The notes beneath the pieces are model-generated. The model ran no database searches and had not been told where the DNA came from. It saw nothing but the letters and a program-made list of their open reading frames with translations. A DNA stretch of 64,000 nt from a bacterium. Lineage in GTDB: Bacteria > Hinthialibacterota > Hinthialibacteria > OLB16. The translations under genes and the position numbers were made by a program. The stretch is from the NCBI GenBank assembly GCA_022072055.1, contig JAJVIK010000007.1:372001-436000 (forward strand), read 5' to 3'. This document shows positions 43,129 through 53,272 of this stretch, piece by piece. The stretch's first letter is position 1, and each line of letters opens with the position of its first letter.

Positions 43129-44097
43129 CTATTGTAGCCGAATCCGCGGGTCCGACAACGCGAGAAGGATGTCCGCGATCAGATTGCCCGCGATCAGCAG
43201 CACGGTTCCCATGAGCAGCGAGGCCACCACCAGGTATTCATCCTGGGCGAAGAGCGCCTCCACCACGGTCCGCCCCAGGCCGGGATAGGACATCACGGTC
43301 TCCACCAGAACCGACCCGGAAAGCAGACCGGAGAGGGAAAAGCCGAAAAGAGTGATCAACGGATTGAGGGCGTTCCGGACCGCGTGCTTGCCGATCACCA
43401 CCGGTTCGGAAAGCCCCTTCGCGCGAGCGGTGATGAGATAATCCGCGCGGAGCTCATCGAGCAGATTCCCACGCATCTGGCGCATGTAAGAGGCAAGCCC
43501 GGAAGCCGCCAGCACCGCCGCCGGGAGGAACAGGTGATGGAGAATGTCGAGGACCTTTTGACCCGCGGTGAAGGTGTCGTACTCCAGCGAGCGCAGGCCG
43601 CCGATCGGAAACCAACCGGTCTCCTTGGCGAACAACAGGGCGAGCAGCGAGAGAAACACGGCGGGAATCGAAAGACCGAGGAACGCGATGGCCGAGCAGA
43701 TCTTGTCCACCCACGAATACTGCCGAGTGGCGGACAGGATCCCGAGCGGGATCGCGACAAACCATTCGATGCAGGTGGCCAGGAGCGCGAGGATAAAGGT
43801 GTTGAAAAGCCGCTCGCCGATCACTGGGGCGACAGGCCGCTTGTTGGAGACCGAGTAGCCCATGTCCAGGTGAAGAACCGCGCCCTTAAGCCAGGAGAAA
43901 TAGCGGGCGTACCAGGGCTGATCGAGGCCATACTGAACGGTCATCTGCTCGATGACCTCGGTCGGGATTTGCGGGTTGAGCTTCCAGGCGTCCAGGATGT
44001 TCCCCGGCGCGAGGTCGATCAAAAAGAAAGTGAGAAAGGGGACCAGCAACAGGATCGGAATGACCTGCACCAGGCGACGGAGGATGTAGGTTCTCAT
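43129..44097 (-). CDS. ABC transporter permease, DppB/OppB family
   Basis: 322 aa. Six membrane segments and the cytoplasmic EAA-type loop ELRADYLITARAKGLSEPVVIGKHAVRNALNPLIT characteristic of peptide/nickel-type permeases. The N-terminus RTYILRRLVQVIPILL is also typical. It pairs with the periplasmic binding protein 27 bp upstream. A second permease (DppC) and the ATPases (DppD/F) are not next to it; instead the HepT/MntA pair follows. The missing parts must be encoded elsewhere if the transporter works. Confidence 0.92.
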   Translation of the reverse strand: MRTYILRRLVQVIPILLLVPFLTFFLIDLAPGNILDAWKLNPQIPTEVIEQMTVQYGLDQPWYARYFSWLKGAVLHLDMGYSVSNKRPVAPVIGERLFNTFILALLATCIEWFVAIPLGILSATRQYSWVDKICSAIAFLGLSIPAVFLSLLALLFAKETGWFPIGGLRSLEYDTFTAGQKVLDILHHLFLPAAVLAASGLASYMRQMRGNLLDELRADYLITARAKGLSEPVVIGKHAVRNALNPLITLFGFSLSGLLSGSVLVETVMSYPGLGRTVVEALFAQDEYLVVASLLMGTVLLIAGNLIADILLALSDPRIRLQ

Positions 44098-44124
44098 GGG
44101 CGACCGAGCCGGATGGAGAGGCCT

Positions 44125-45870
44125 CTATTTGACAAAGATCTCCTCCCGGTTCCAAAGCGCTCGCGGACGGATCACCTGCGGGCGCATGTTGCCGAACTTG
44201 TTGCGAACCGCGACATAGACATTCGGGTTGACCAACCAGGCCATCGGCTGATTCTCTCCGTACAGACGCTGGATCTCATGCCAGATCTTGACCTGATCCG
44301 GCAGCTCGGGGGTGGCCAGGTATTGCTCGATCAGTTGATCCACCTTGGCCTCCCACTCGGTGGCCGGGGTCTTCTGGTTGGGGAACCACGAGTGGGTCCT
44401 GGCGGAGGAGCGGAACACATTCAATCCGTTCAAGGGATTATCCGAGCCGGTGAGTCCGAGGAGGCAGGCCTCGTAATCGAAGCTGTCGGCGATGGCGGTC
44501 ACCAGGGTGTTGAAGTCGACCAGCTTCATGCGGCCATCGATGCCGACCTGCTGAAAACTTTCCTGGAGGATCGCCCCCATCCGCTCGCGAATATCGTTCT
44601 CGCGATTGGTGATGAAGAGGAACTCGATCTTGCGCCCTTGGGGGTCCTCGCGGATCCCATCCCCATTCCGGTCGATGTACTGAAGTTCATCAAGCAGCGC
44701 CTTGGCCTTGTCGAGGTCGTACTCGAACCTGGGGATGTCGGGGTTGTGCCAAACCTTGTCGGCGGGCGAGATCGGGCTGTAGAGCGGCTGGGCCCTTCCT
44801 CGGAAGACATTCCGCGCGATCCCCTCGCGGTTGACACAGTGCGACACCGCGATCCGGAATTTCCGGTTGGTGAACCAGGCGAGTTTGTGGGGGGGGACAT
44901 ACGGTTTCCCCGTGTCAGGGTTCGATCCGGTGTTCTGATTGAACCAGAAATGACTCTCTCCGAGGTCTCCCCCAAGGTCGTGCACCGTGTAGTTTCCCTT
45001 CTGCTCGCCATCCTTGAAGCGCTTGAACTTATCGGGAGGGAGCGGATCGTGCACATCGGTCTTGCCCGCCTCGAAGGCCACATCCATCGCGTCCAGATCG
45101 GGAACGTTCAGGAACACGATCTCATCCAGGTACGGGAGCCGCTGCCCCTTCTCATCCTGGCGCCAGTAATGGGGATTGCGAACAAGCACCACCCGTTCGC
45201 CGGAAAGATAAGAGCCGATCATGAACGGCCCGGTTCCGACAACATCCTTGGGCGGGGTGTCGATGTTGAGCGCCTCGGCGAACCTTCCGGCCTTCCAGTC
45301 CGCCTCCAGCTTGTGCTTGGGGATGACTGTCACGGCGGTGGCGATGGCGCGCTCAAAGGGGCCGAACACGGCCGGAAGCCGAACCTCGACCGTGCGGTCA
45401 TCCTTCTTGATGAACTTGAATCTCTCTCCCTTGACCTCCAGGAAGCTCCGCGCCGGGTTGATGATCTTCTCGTCATAGATCACCGAGGCCGAAAAGATCA
45501 CATCATCGGCGGTGAAGGGGGCGCCATCATTCCACTGAACTCCCCGGCGCAGGTGAAAGGTCCAGGTGAGATAGTCTTCGCTGTGCTCCCATGAGGCCGC
45601 AAGCGCCGGCTCGATCACTTTTTTCTCCGGGTTGTAGCCCAGCAAGCCATCGTAGATGTGCGCAAGAATGTCCGTGGAGGAGGTCTCGTTGGCGCTGATC
45701 GGATTGAAGGTTTTCGGTTCACCGAGGGCCGCGACGATGATCCGCCCTCCGGGCTTGCCGATCTCGATGCCCTTGACCGTGTCGAGTTCGATCTCCGCCG
45801 CGTGAGCGCCAGCCGCGCCGAGAAGCGCGGCCAGGGTGAAGCCGAAAAGCGCCTTACACCGAAAGAGCAT
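44125..45870 (-). CDS. ABC transporter substrate-binding protein, family 5 (peptide/oligosaccharide)
   Basis: 581 aa. Signal peptide (LFGFTLAALLGAAGAHA), then the SBP_bac_5 fold: PKTFNPISANETSSTDILAHIYDGLL, AASWEHSEDYLTWTFHLRRGVQWNDGAPFTADDV, VGTGPF and an RKFRIAVSHCVNREGIA helix. It delivers a solute to the DppB-type permease downstream. ATG 45870 follows AAGGGGG; the frame stays open upstream but overlaps the malic enzyme gene. Substrate cannot be assigned from sequence; relatives bind peptides or oligosaccharides. Confidence 0.93.
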   Translation of the reverse strand: MLFRCKALFGFTLAALLGAAGAHAAEIELDTVKGIEIGKPGGRIIVAALGEPKTFNPISANETSSTDILAHIYDGLLGYNPEKKVIEPALAASWEHSEDYLTWTFHLRRGVQWNDGAPFTADDVIFSASVIYDEKIINPARSFLEVKGERFKFIKKDDRTVEVRLPAVFGPFERAIATAVTVIPKHKLEADWKAGRFAEALNIDTPPKDVVGTGPFMIGSYLSGERVVLVRNPHYWRQDEKGQRLPYLDEIVFLNVPDLDAMDVAFEAGKTDVHDPLPPDKFKRFKDGEQKGNYTVHDLGGDLGESHFWFNQNTGSNPDTGKPYVPPHKLAWFTNRKFRIAVSHCVNREGIARNVFRGRAQPLYSPISPADKVWHNPDIPRFEYDLDKAKALLDELQYIDRNGDGIREDPQGRKIEFLFITNRENDIRERMGAILQESFQQVGIDGRMKLVDFNTLVTAIADSFDYEACLLGLTGSDNPLNGLNVFRSSARTHSWFPNQKTPATEWEAKVDQLIEQYLATPELPDQVKIWHEIQRLYGENQPMAWLVNPNVYVAVRNKFGNMRPQVIRPRALWNREEIFVK

Positions 45871-45929
45871 GAAAGAAACCCCCTTATCAGGATTGGAATG
45901 AAACGCCGCCTCGGACCTCTCTCCGGGCG

Positions 45930-47387
45930 TCAGATGCTGTACATCGGGACCTCGTCGCGCTGACGGTCCTTCATGGGGCGGCGACGTCGCGCGACCTCGG
46001 TGTCGATCGCGGCCCGGGCGACGGCGTCCGCCACGCGCGAGGGGACCTCCCGGTTGAACACGCTGGGGAGGATGTATTCCTCGCACAGCTGCCCGATCTG
46101 GATCACCCCGGCGATGGCGTGCGCGGCGGCCAGCTTCATGGCGTCATTGATTCGAGCCGCGCGGATGTCCAAGGCTCCCCTGAAGAGCCCCGGAACACAG
46201 AGCAGGTCGCTGATCTGGTTGGGGAGATCGCTGCGCCCGGTGGCGACAATCCGCGCGAAGCGCGAGGCCTCAAGCGGATCGATCTCCGGCATCGGATCGG
46301 CCAGGGCGAACACAATCGGGTCGGCCTCCATCCGCTTGAGCGCCTCAAGGGGAAGCGCGCGCGGCGCGGACACCCCGATAAAGGCGTCGGCGCCCTCCGC
46401 CGCCTCCAGGATTCCGCCTCGGAGACCTTCGTGATTGGTGTGTTCGGCGAGCCAGAGCTTCGAGGGGGTGGTGTTCTCAAGGCGCCCATCAAACACGATT
46501 CCCGCGGAGTCGCAGGTCACAATCTCACGGACTCCGGCTGCCAGGAGCAGCTTCACGCAGGCCAGGCCGCCCGCGCCGGTCCCGGCCACGGCGATCTTCA
46601 TGTCCTCAAGTTCCTTGTGGACCACCTTGGCGGCGTTCAAGAGCGCGGCCAGGACCACCACCGCGGTTCCATGTTGGTTGTCGTCAAAAACCGGAATATC
46701 GAGCTCTTCGATCAGCCGCTCCTCGATCTCGTGACAGCGCGGCGCCGAGACCGCCTCCAGGCAAACCCCGCCGAATGTCGGGGCGATGGCCTTGACCGCT
46801 TGGACAAAACTTTCCGCGTCGCGAGTCCCCAGGCAGATCGGAAAGGCATCCACTCCTCCGAGCTCCTTGAACAGCATCGCCTTGCCCTCCATCACCGGCA
46901 GAGCGGCCTCCGGGCCGATGTCTCCCAGATCGAGGACCGAAGACCCATCGGTCACCAGCGCGATGGTGTTCGACTTGATGGTGAGGTTGAACACAGTCCT
47001 CGGGTGATCGTGGATTGAGGAGGCCACTCGGTTCACTCCGGGGATGTAAGCGCGAGAGAGGGTCTCGCGGGTCTGGATCTGCTCTTTTGGAGTGATGCTC
47101 AGTTTGCCTCCGAGATGAAGCAGGAAGACCTTGTCCGAGACACTGATGAGGTCGACCCCCTCGATCTCCCGGACCGCGCGGGCGATCCGTTCGGCGTGAC
47201 GCTCATCTTGCACATCCACGGTCATGTCCCGGACCAGGTGATCCGGGCCGGCATCCACCAAGTCGATGGCGCCGATGCTGCCGCCCCGGTCCCCGATGCA
47301 AGTGGCCAGCTTGCCGAGCATGCCGGGGGAGTTTGGGATATGGACGCGCAGGGTGATGGTGTAACTCGCGTTTTGTGGGGTCGACAT
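45930..47387 (-). CDS. NAD(P)-dependent malic enzyme with N-terminal ACT domain
   Basis: 485 aa. Oxidative decarboxylation of malate to pyruvate. Residues about 8-85 form an ACT regulatory domain (TLRVHIPNSPGMLGKLATCIGDRGGSIGAI). The catalytic part shows AYIPGVNRV (active Tyr), ALVTDGSSVLDLGDIGPEAALPVMEGKAMLFK, the metal-binding FDDNQHGT and a dinucleotide motif AGTGAGGLACVKLL. The short bacterial form with ACT is common in Gram-positives and FCB bacteria. It stands between era and the transporter genes, on the same strand. Confidence 0.95.
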   Translation of the reverse strand: MSTPQNASYTITLRVHIPNSPGMLGKLATCIGDRGGSIGAIDLVDAGPDHLVRDMTVDVQDERHAERIARAVREIEGVDLISVSDKVFLLHLGGKLSITPKEQIQTRETLSRAYIPGVNRVASSIHDHPRTVFNLTIKSNTIALVTDGSSVLDLGDIGPEAALPVMEGKAMLFKELGGVDAFPICLGTRDAESFVQAVKAIAPTFGGVCLEAVSAPRCHEIEERLIEELDIPVFDDNQHGTAVVVLAALLNAAKVVHKELEDMKIAVAGTGAGGLACVKLLLAAGVREIVTCDSAGIVFDGRLENTTPSKLWLAEHTNHEGLRGGILEAAEGADAFIGVSAPRALPLEALKRMEADPIVFALADPMPEIDPLEASRFARIVATGRSDLPNQISDLLCVPGLFRGALDIRAARINDAMKLAAAHAIAGVIQIGQLCEEYILPSVFNREVPSRVADAVARAAIDTEVARRRRPMKDRQRDEVPMYSI

Positions 47388-47462
47388 GTCCTCAATTCCA
47401 GAGTTTCCGTGATTTTCCAGCCCTTCCAGGATACCCCCGGAGAGGCGGGTTGTGGGAGGGGA

Positions 47463-48446
47463 TCAGATCTCCTCCTCGGTGTAACCCAGCTTCCGCAATT
47501 CCTTGGGGTCCCTCCGCCACCCCTTGGCCACCTCCACGTGGAGTTCAAGGTAGACCTTGGTTTCCAGGAGTTTCTCCATTTCGCGGCGAGCGGCGGTTCC
47601 GATGCGTTTGAGCATCTCCCCCTTTTTTCCGATAACGATTCCCTTCTGGGAGGGGTTTTCCACCGCGAGCGTGGCCTTCACTACGCTTGGCTCTTCCCCG
47701 TCCCTCCTGTCCACCTCCGCGATATGAACCGCCGAGGCGTAGGGGAGCTCTTCCCGCGTGTGCTCGAAGACTTGCTCGCGGATCAGCTCGGCGAGCAGAA
47801 ACTTGAGGCTCCGGTCGGTGACCGTGTCGGCGGGATAGAACATCGGCCCCTCGGGAAGATGAGCCTTGAGCAGCGCGAGCAACGCGCTCACTCCCGAATC
47901 CTTGAGGGCCGACAGGGCAATCAAGTCCAATGCGCCTTGGCCGACCCGGTGCAGCTTTTCCCAGAGCGCTTGAAGCTTGGTTGGTGCGACCAGATCGATC
48001 TTGTTGAGGACCATCACAAAGGGGATTTCCGCCTCGCGGACACGCTCGACCACGAACTGATCCCCCTTGCCGATGGACTCATCCGCGGCGACAAGGACCA
48101 CCGCAATGTCGGCATCCGCGATCGAGCCGAGCGCCTCTTTCACCATGAAGCGGTTGAGAGCCTCTTTCGGCTTGTGGATTCCCGGAGTGTCCAGGAAGAC
48201 AATCTGGCAACCCGGCTCGGTGCGGACCCCCACGATTCGGTTTCGCGTGGTTTGCGGTTTGCCTGAGACAATCGCGAGCTTGGTCCCCACAAGTCTGTTC
48301 AGGAGGGTGGATTTTCCGACATTGGGGCGGCCCACGATTGTGACATAACCCGAACGGTGACCCGGCGGCGAATCCAGCAGCGGGGGGGCGCCCACGGATT
48401 CACCCGCGGGCGAAAAGTCCTCAGGATCAGTCAGATGAACGGTCAT
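47463..48446 (-). CDS. era: GTPase Era
   Basis: 327 aa. Ribosome-assembly GTPase that binds the 16S rRNA 3' end. G1 is GRPNVGKST (39-47), G3 DTPG, G4 NKIDL, and the Era signature KPQTTRNRIVGV is present. A C-terminal KH domain holds GIVIGKKGEMLKRIG. The first 30 residues are an unusual Pro/Ser-rich extension compared with E. coli Era. The ATG overlaps the stop of the preceding unknown gene by four bases. Confidence 0.97.
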   Translation of the reverse strand: MTVHLTDPEDFSPAGESVGAPPLLDSPPGHRSGYVTIVGRPNVGKSTLLNRLVGTKLAIVSGKPQTTRNRIVGVRTEPGCQIVFLDTPGIHKPKEALNRFMVKEALGSIADADIAVVLVAADESIGKGDQFVVERVREAEIPFVMVLNKIDLVAPTKLQALWEKLHRVGQGALDLIALSALKDSGVSALLALLKAHLPEGPMFYPADTVTDRSLKFLLAELIREQVFEHTREELPYASAVHIAEVDRRDGEEPSVVKATLAVENPSQKGIVIGKKGEMLKRIGTAARREMEKLLETKVYLELHVEVAKGWRRDPKELRKLGYTEEEI

Positions 48447-49216
48447 CTTGCCTTCCCGAATCCGCGATTTGGAAAGTCACGCATGAACCGGGCTTGGAGT
48501 GCTTCCGGTTGGTTCTCCATCAGATAAACCTTGCCGAACAGGGTCTTGAGTTCCCCCGCCCCAAGCCCACCGATCCGAAAGTCCGAATGGATGCACACAA
48601 TCACCCCTTGGAAGAGTTCCTGGGTGTCGCTCCAGGCGGTGGCGAGTATCGACGCGCCATCCGACGAATAACAGCCGATCAAGCCGCTGGCCGGAACATC
48701 GGAGGAGATCGGGCGCGGGTTCACATCGCGCAAGTCGATTCCCTTGGGAACATAGACTTGGCCTCCTCGGTAACGGGCTTCGACGGCGCGATGGGTGTCA
48801 TCCAGCGTGGTCAACCCCTTGTCGGTGAAAATGAAACAGCGCGCGTGGTAATCCGCCTGGCCATGACCGGTGAAGTCCCCCACTCGGATGCAGGGCTGGG
48901 CCCATTCCACATCCGCCGGCTCCGTCCCCTCGTTCCGGATTTCCAGGTGAAACTCCACTCCATCCTGCGCGGGGCATATCCGGTGAGAGACCGCGACGGA
49001 GGGTTCCACGCGACTCTCCAGACGGATCTCTCCGCCTGTCTCGGACTCGAAAAGGCGGCGAGTGGAGTGTGGAATGACTGTCTCCTTCCAGTCGCGGTCA
49101 GTCGAGCCTTTCCGGCAGAAAGCTTCCAGATACCACACCTCAACCGCGCCGTCCGGGATCCGCGGCGAGCGGAGGGTGAGCATGTTGTCTTTCCAATCAA
49201 CCTTCGGAATGGTCAT
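48443..49216 (-). CDS. Conserved-type hypothetical protein, beta-rich
   Basis: 257 aa, function not recognised. No signal peptide or membrane helix. Alternating beta-strand pattern with motifs VSHRICPAQDGVEFHLEIRN, PCIRVGDFTGHG and GCYSSDGASILATAWSDTQELFQGVIVCIHSDFRIGGL; the last resembles carbohydrate-active beta-sandwich proteins. It overlaps both neighbours by four bases (ATGA), lying between a secreted protein gene and era, so it is co-translated with them. A role in carbohydrate binding is only a guess. Confidence 0.7.
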   Translation of the reverse strand: MTIPKVDWKDNMLTLRSPRIPDGAVEVWYLEAFCRKGSTDRDWKETVIPHSTRRLFESETGGEIRLESRVEPSVAVSHRICPAQDGVEFHLEIRNEGTEPADVEWAQPCIRVGDFTGHGQADYHARCFIFTDKGLTTLDDTHRAVEARYRGGQVYVPKGIDLRDVNPRPISSDVPASGLIGCYSSDGASILATAWSDTQELFQGVIVCIHSDFRIGGLGAGELKTLFGKVYLMENQPEALQARFMRDFPNRGFGKAR

Positions 49217-50346
49217 GGGGTTGTCGAAAGCGCGGGGCTGGCGGAGTCGACAGCCTGGGTGGCGGCTTGTTTCCTTTCACGTTCGGCCACCATGTTCCGG
49301 AGCTCATCCAGCGGGGGCGCCTGGCCATGTCGTTCCCGCATGATGGCGGCCAAATCCTCCCCGCGGAGTCCCGTGGCCTGCTTCTTCCGCAGGGTCTGGT
49401 TCAGATCATGCTGAATCGCGCCGTAAGGCTCCTCCAAATCGAACCGACTTTCCGGAATCTCGCCATCCCACGCGATCTCTGTGTAGGTTTGCATCATCCA
49501 CAGAACCCCTCTCGGATTGAAGTATCGAGTTTCGCGGAGAGCCCCGGTCCGGGCATCGAAACGATCCTCGCGGACAGTGAACTTTTCCAGGGCATCCTTG
49601 GTGACCGGAAGGATCGGCAGGTGGCGGTTCCGTCGGATGGTCTCGGACATGCCGGGAGTCAAGCTCATGCGGACATGGAGTTCCTCTCCGCCCTCTCGAC
49701 CCACCTTCTTGACTTCGCTCACTTCCGCCAGGCGCTCTTCGAAGGGGATGCCGAACATGAAATCCTGGAGCGGATCGGCGAAGTGCGAGGCGCACTTGAT
49801 CTTGGTGGGACCGACAACGGCTTGGGAGGGTTTGTCCGTGGCGGCCAGGTCGAGTCGGTGAACACGATGGGTCTTGAAGCTGACCACCTTGAGGTTGGAG
49901 CCGTTGAGCGCCTCGGAAAGAAGCGGCTTGAGGGTCCACCCCGAGCGCGGGTCGCGCGTGTTGTCGCGCTGACTGACCAAGGCCTCATGGATGTAGCGGT
50001 CCGGTCGGGCGGCATCCAGGCGGAACTCGGACTCCAGGTTATGACCCCTCACCAAGTTGGGAAACTCCACCCGGACCCGGACAGTGACTGTTTTGTAGTT
50101 CTCAATCTTGGCCTGAAGCGCCGCATAGAGCGGGCGAACCTCCTCTAAGGAGACCGTGGATTGCACGGAGGGCGCTGTCTCCATGCCGGACTCGCCGGGT
50201 GACTCCGGCGAGAGGCGCGCGGGCTCGCTCTGAGGGGAGCTTGCTTGGGGGGGTGGGGTTTGAGGCTTTTCCGCAAGCAGGAGGGCCAGAAGCGCCGCCG
50301 CCACGACCACCCCCGCAAGAATGAGGAAAATCGCCGATCGGTTCAT
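49213..50346 (-). CDS. Membrane-anchored LolA-like/DUF-type secreted protein
   Basis: 377 aa. One N-terminal membrane helix (AIFLILAGVVVAAALLALLLA), a Pro/Ser-rich linker to residue about 65, then a mixed alpha/beta region (AALQAKIENYKTVTVRVRVEF, ESEFRLDAARPDRYIHEAL, FDARTGALRETRYFNPRG) that resembles the incomplete-barrel fold of LolA/outer-membrane lipoprotein sorting proteins. The C-terminus is a charged helix. ATG 50346 precedes the hydrophobic segment. It overlaps cinA by four bases upstream and the next gene by four bases downstream. Assignment to the LolA superfamily is tentative. Confidence 0.65.
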   Translation of the reverse strand: MNRSAIFLILAGVVVAAALLALLLAEKPQTPPPQASSPQSEPARLSPESPGESGMETAPSVQSTVSLEEVRPLYAALQAKIENYKTVTVRVRVEFPNLVRGHNLESEFRLDAARPDRYIHEALVSQRDNTRDPRSGWTLKPLLSEALNGSNLKVVSFKTHRVHRLDLAATDKPSQAVVGPTKIKCASHFADPLQDFMFGIPFEERLAEVSEVKKVGREGGEELHVRMSLTPGMSETIRRNRHLPILPVTKDALEKFTVREDRFDARTGALRETRYFNPRGVLWMMQTYTEIAWDGEIPESRFDLEEPYGAIQHDLNQTLRKKQATGLRGEDLAAIMRERHGQAPPLDELRNMVAERERKQAATQAVDSASPALSTTP

Positions 50347-51623
50347 TCGGAATCCACCAGCCTCCTCCAAAGCATTCGGAGCGCCACCACGCCGGACCAT
50401 TCGCGGACCATCTCCCGGTCGCCCGGGAATTCGTGACACCGAGTTTCGATTCGATCCCGGTTCCCCACCGCGATCCAGACCATGCCGACCGGTTTCTCCG
50501 GGGTCCCTCCGGTGGGTCCGGCGACTCCCGACACGGCCACCCCCCAATCCGCTCCGGCTCGCTTGAGAACCCCTTCGACCATCGCGTGAACGGTCGCTTC
50601 GCTGACCGCGCCTTCCGAGGCGAGCACGGTTTCAGGGACACCGAGAAGGTCTCGCTTCAAGTCATTGTGATAAGAAACGATTCCGCCGAGGAAAATGTCA
50701 CTGCTTCCGGAGTAATCGGTGACCCACTTGGCGATCAGGCCGCCGGTGCAGGACTCGGCCACCGCCAGCCTCTCGCCGCGCGCGCGGAGCAGGTCGGCGA
50801 TCACCTCCTCCAGGTCGCGCGGGCGCCGATCCCCCGGCCCGAAGGACTCCACACACTCGTAGATGTACTCCTCAAATCCCTTGCGGGTCTCTCGCGCCAC
50901 CTCGCGCAGGAGTTCGGCGGCGTTCGGGAAGTCCGCGCGCAGGCGAATGGCGACATCCACGCGCGCGAGGCGAATCAGCGAGGAAAGTGAAATCTCCGGA
51001 TGGTTCGCAAGCAGAGGGCGCATCTTCTCGTCGATCCGGGACTCCCCCATCTGGGCGAAGCGCATCAGGATTTCAAGCGGCGGCTGAGGCCAGGAGTAAG
51101 TGGAGATGAGGTAGGGCAGGGCCTGATCGCGCCACATCGGATTGAGCTCTCGCGGCGGTCCGGGTAGGGCGACCACCCGGCAATCGGGATAGGCGCTCGG
51201 CTCGAAAACCAGACCCGGCGCGGTGCCGTGATGGTTTGGAAAGTAGGTTCCGCGCGTGGGCACAAGCGCCTGGCTCCGGTTGGAGGGAGAGAGCCTTCGC
51301 CCGGCGCGCTCGAATCGTTTCACCAGGGCATCCCAGAGCGCCGGCTCATCTCGGAGCGGGACCCCGGTGGCGGCGGCGATCCCCTCGCGGGTGAGATCAT
51401 CCACGGTCGGTCCCAACCCGCCGGTCAGGATCAGGATCGCGCCCGAAGCGAGCCTACGGCGAAGAGTCTCCTCCACCTCTCGCTCCTCATCGCGGATGAC
51501 CTCGCAACCGGCGATCTTGGCCCCGCGCGCGGCGAGGTCCGAGGCCAGGGTCTGGAGGTGCTGGTCTCGTCGGGCCCCCGAAAGGAGCTCATCGCCGATC
51601 AGGATCAGGTGGATCGGGTTCAT
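50343..51623 (-). CDS. cinA: CinA-like protein (molybdopterin-binding domain plus NMN amidase)
   Basis: 426 aa. The N-terminal half has the MoCF-type domain (HLILIGDELLSG, LILTGGLGPTVDDLTREGIAAATG, LPGPPREL). The C-terminal half is the CinA/PncC nicotinamide-nucleotide deamidase (LAVAESCTGGLIAKWVTDYSGSSDIFLGGIVSY, SGVAGPTGGTPEKPVGMVWIAV). It recycles NMN in NAD salvage. ATG 51623 opens right before the conserved strand and overlaps the DUF5010 gene by four bases. Confidence 0.95.
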   Translation of the reverse strand: MNPIHLILIGDELLSGARRDQHLQTLASDLAARGAKIAGCEVIRDEEREVEETLRRRLASGAILILTGGLGPTVDDLTREGIAAATGVPLRDEPALWDALVKRFERAGRRLSPSNRSQALVPTRGTYFPNHHGTAPGLVFEPSAYPDCRVVALPGPPRELNPMWRDQALPYLISTYSWPQPPLEILMRFAQMGESRIDEKMRPLLANHPEISLSSLIRLARVDVAIRLRADFPNAAELLREVARETRKGFEEYIYECVESFGPGDRRPRDLEEVIADLLRARGERLAVAESCTGGLIAKWVTDYSGSSDIFLGGIVSYHNDLKRDLLGVPETVLASEGAVSEATVHAMVEGVLKRAGADWGVAVSGVAGPTGGTPEKPVGMVWIAVGNRDRIETRCHEFPGDREMVREWSGVVALRMLWRRLVDSE

Positions 51624-53272
51624 GGGTTCGCCTTGAAGAGTCTCACGCTTCGCAGCCGCAGACCCTTTGGGGCCACCACGCGGAAATCCGCCCCGCCGTT
51701 CTGATTGTTGGCCAAGCAAGCGGCCTCGAGCGGGAAGCGGTGTTTGGTCCAGCCCAGCTTCCCGGCAAGCGGCGAGGGTTCGGTGGCGCGATAGATTCCG
51801 TGAAAGTTGGCGTCTCGATTCCAGGAATCGTATTCAATGAAGACCGCGGGGGCGCTCCCAAACCGATCCGCGCCGGTCTTGGGGAAATCAAAGACCTCAA
51901 TCTCCAGCATCAACGGTTCGTGATTGGCGAAGCAGAAGGAATCCTCCACCGCGAAGTACAAGTATGGCGAGGCGGTCTCGATCACGGCCCCCTCGGGGCT
52001 GGGTTGAATCCGGAATTCACCATCCTCGTGTCGGATGGGTTCGAGCCCTTCGGCCTTCCCGCTTTGCCAACTCACCGTTTTCTCACCCGCGTGGGGGCCG
52101 GGCATGGGGGGAGTGTCCTCGGGGTTCTTGAAGGCGCGCGCGTAATGGCCGGTGATGCGGAGGTACTCCTCGCCGTATTCCCGCGTGGGGCAGATCTCGG
52201 TGCCCTCGTGGAGCTCGTTCCAGGTTTCCACGATCACAAAGGGGGCCTGATGGCGCAGCGCGCGCTCCCAGGCGTTGCGGTAGAAGGCGCCCTCTTCACG
52301 CTCGCGAAGGACCTTTGATCCGCGCGGAAGTCCATGCGCGCCGGAGTTGTCGAATCCCGGACCAACGGTGGAGACCGAGAGATAATTGGGCTGGATCGCC
52401 GCTCCCCAGCGGTAGTCCCATTCCGCGCCGATGCCGCGCCAATCCAGATGCGCCACAAAGAGCGGCTCCAGCCCCGCGAAGTCCTGGACGAATTGCGCCC
52501 GGGCAAAGGGCAGCAGGGTGTCGTCATAACCCGATGAAAACTCCGAGGCGTACAGCCAGACCAGCGGGTGGCCCTCCACCAGTCCCCAAAACCTGGGCGG
52601 AATCAGCGAGAAAAAATCCCGGATGGTGCAATAGAAGTGCTTCTTGCCCTGTTCGGTCCGCAGGTCGGCCTTGTGACCTTGCGGGTAGTTGAAGGGGGAT
52701 TCGAAGGTGAGCGTGCTGGTGTCGTAGAACATCCCCACCCGAACGAGCGGTTTGCCCGCCTTCTCGCGCTCGGCGAGCGCCTTGGCAAGCGCCTCCAGTC
52801 CCAGCTTGGACCAAGCCGCGACATTGTGGCCGCCTTCGCAATATCGCCCCGGCACTCCCCAGAACACCGGCAAGATCAGGTCCATGCTCGCTGATGCGAT
52901 TTGGTCGAGCTGCCTTGAGTGCCAAGCCGGATCGGCAAAGTCCCAATGCTCGAGGTGGGGGGGATGGTTGGTCAGGGCATCCGACGGTTTGCCGGAATCG
53001 TTCCATCCGGTGGCGAACTCGATGTGCGCCCGCGAGTAGATCGGGTCGCAGAGGCTCCCCGCGCAGGCGTCCTTCCAGCGGTACCAGTAGAAGTAATACA
53101 CCCCGACCACTTTCTCGCCGGGATCGAAGGAGCGCAGTTCGGTGGTCTGAGTGACCGAGATCGGCCAGTACGGCCCAGGCGGATCGGGGAGGGCCTGGGC
53201 GAAGGTTGGGATAGGAACAAGGAACAGCGCCCAACAGAGGTGGGCGAGCCTCCGCTCAAACTCGCGCGGCAT
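51620..53272 (-). CDS. Secreted GH99/DUF5010-like glycan-active protein
   Basis: 550 aa. Signal peptide ([17 protein letters not shown]), a barrel domain with [34 protein letters not shown] and the C-terminal [21 protein letters not shown], which is the pattern of DUF5010 and related GH71/GH99-type barrels with Glu as likely acid. Residues about 400-550 form a beta-sandwich, probably carbohydrate-binding. Its ATG lies inside the end of the truncated carB gene (17-nt overlap). The embedding of a secreted enzyme in a housekeeping run is unusual. Confidence 0.8.
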   Translation of the reverse strand: MPREFERRLAHLCWALFLVPIPTFAQALPDPPGPYWPISVTQTTELRSFDPGEKVVGVYYFYWYRWKDACAGSLCDPIYSRAHIEFATGWNDSGKPSDALTNHPPHLEHWDFADPAWHSRQLDQIASASMDLILPVFWGVPGRYCEGGHNVAAWSKLGLEALAKALAEREKAGKPLVRVGMFYDTSTLTFESPFNYPQGHKADLRTEQGKKHFYCTIRDFFSLIPPRFWGLVEGHPLVWLYASEFSSGYDDTLLPFARAQFVQDFAGLEPLFVAHLDWRGIGAEWDYRWGAAIQPNYLSVSTVGPGFDNSGAHGLPRGSKVLREREEGAFYRNAWERALRHQAPFVIVETWNELHEGTEICPTREYGEEYLRITGHYARAFKNPEDTPPMPGPHAGEKTVSWQSGKAEGLEPIRHEDGEFRIQPSPEGAVIETASPYLYFAVEDSFCFANHEPLMLEIEVFDFPKTGADRFGSAPAVFIEYDSWNRDANFHGIYRATEPSPLAGKLGWTKHRFPLEAACLANNQNGGADFRVVAPKGLRLRSVRLFKANP

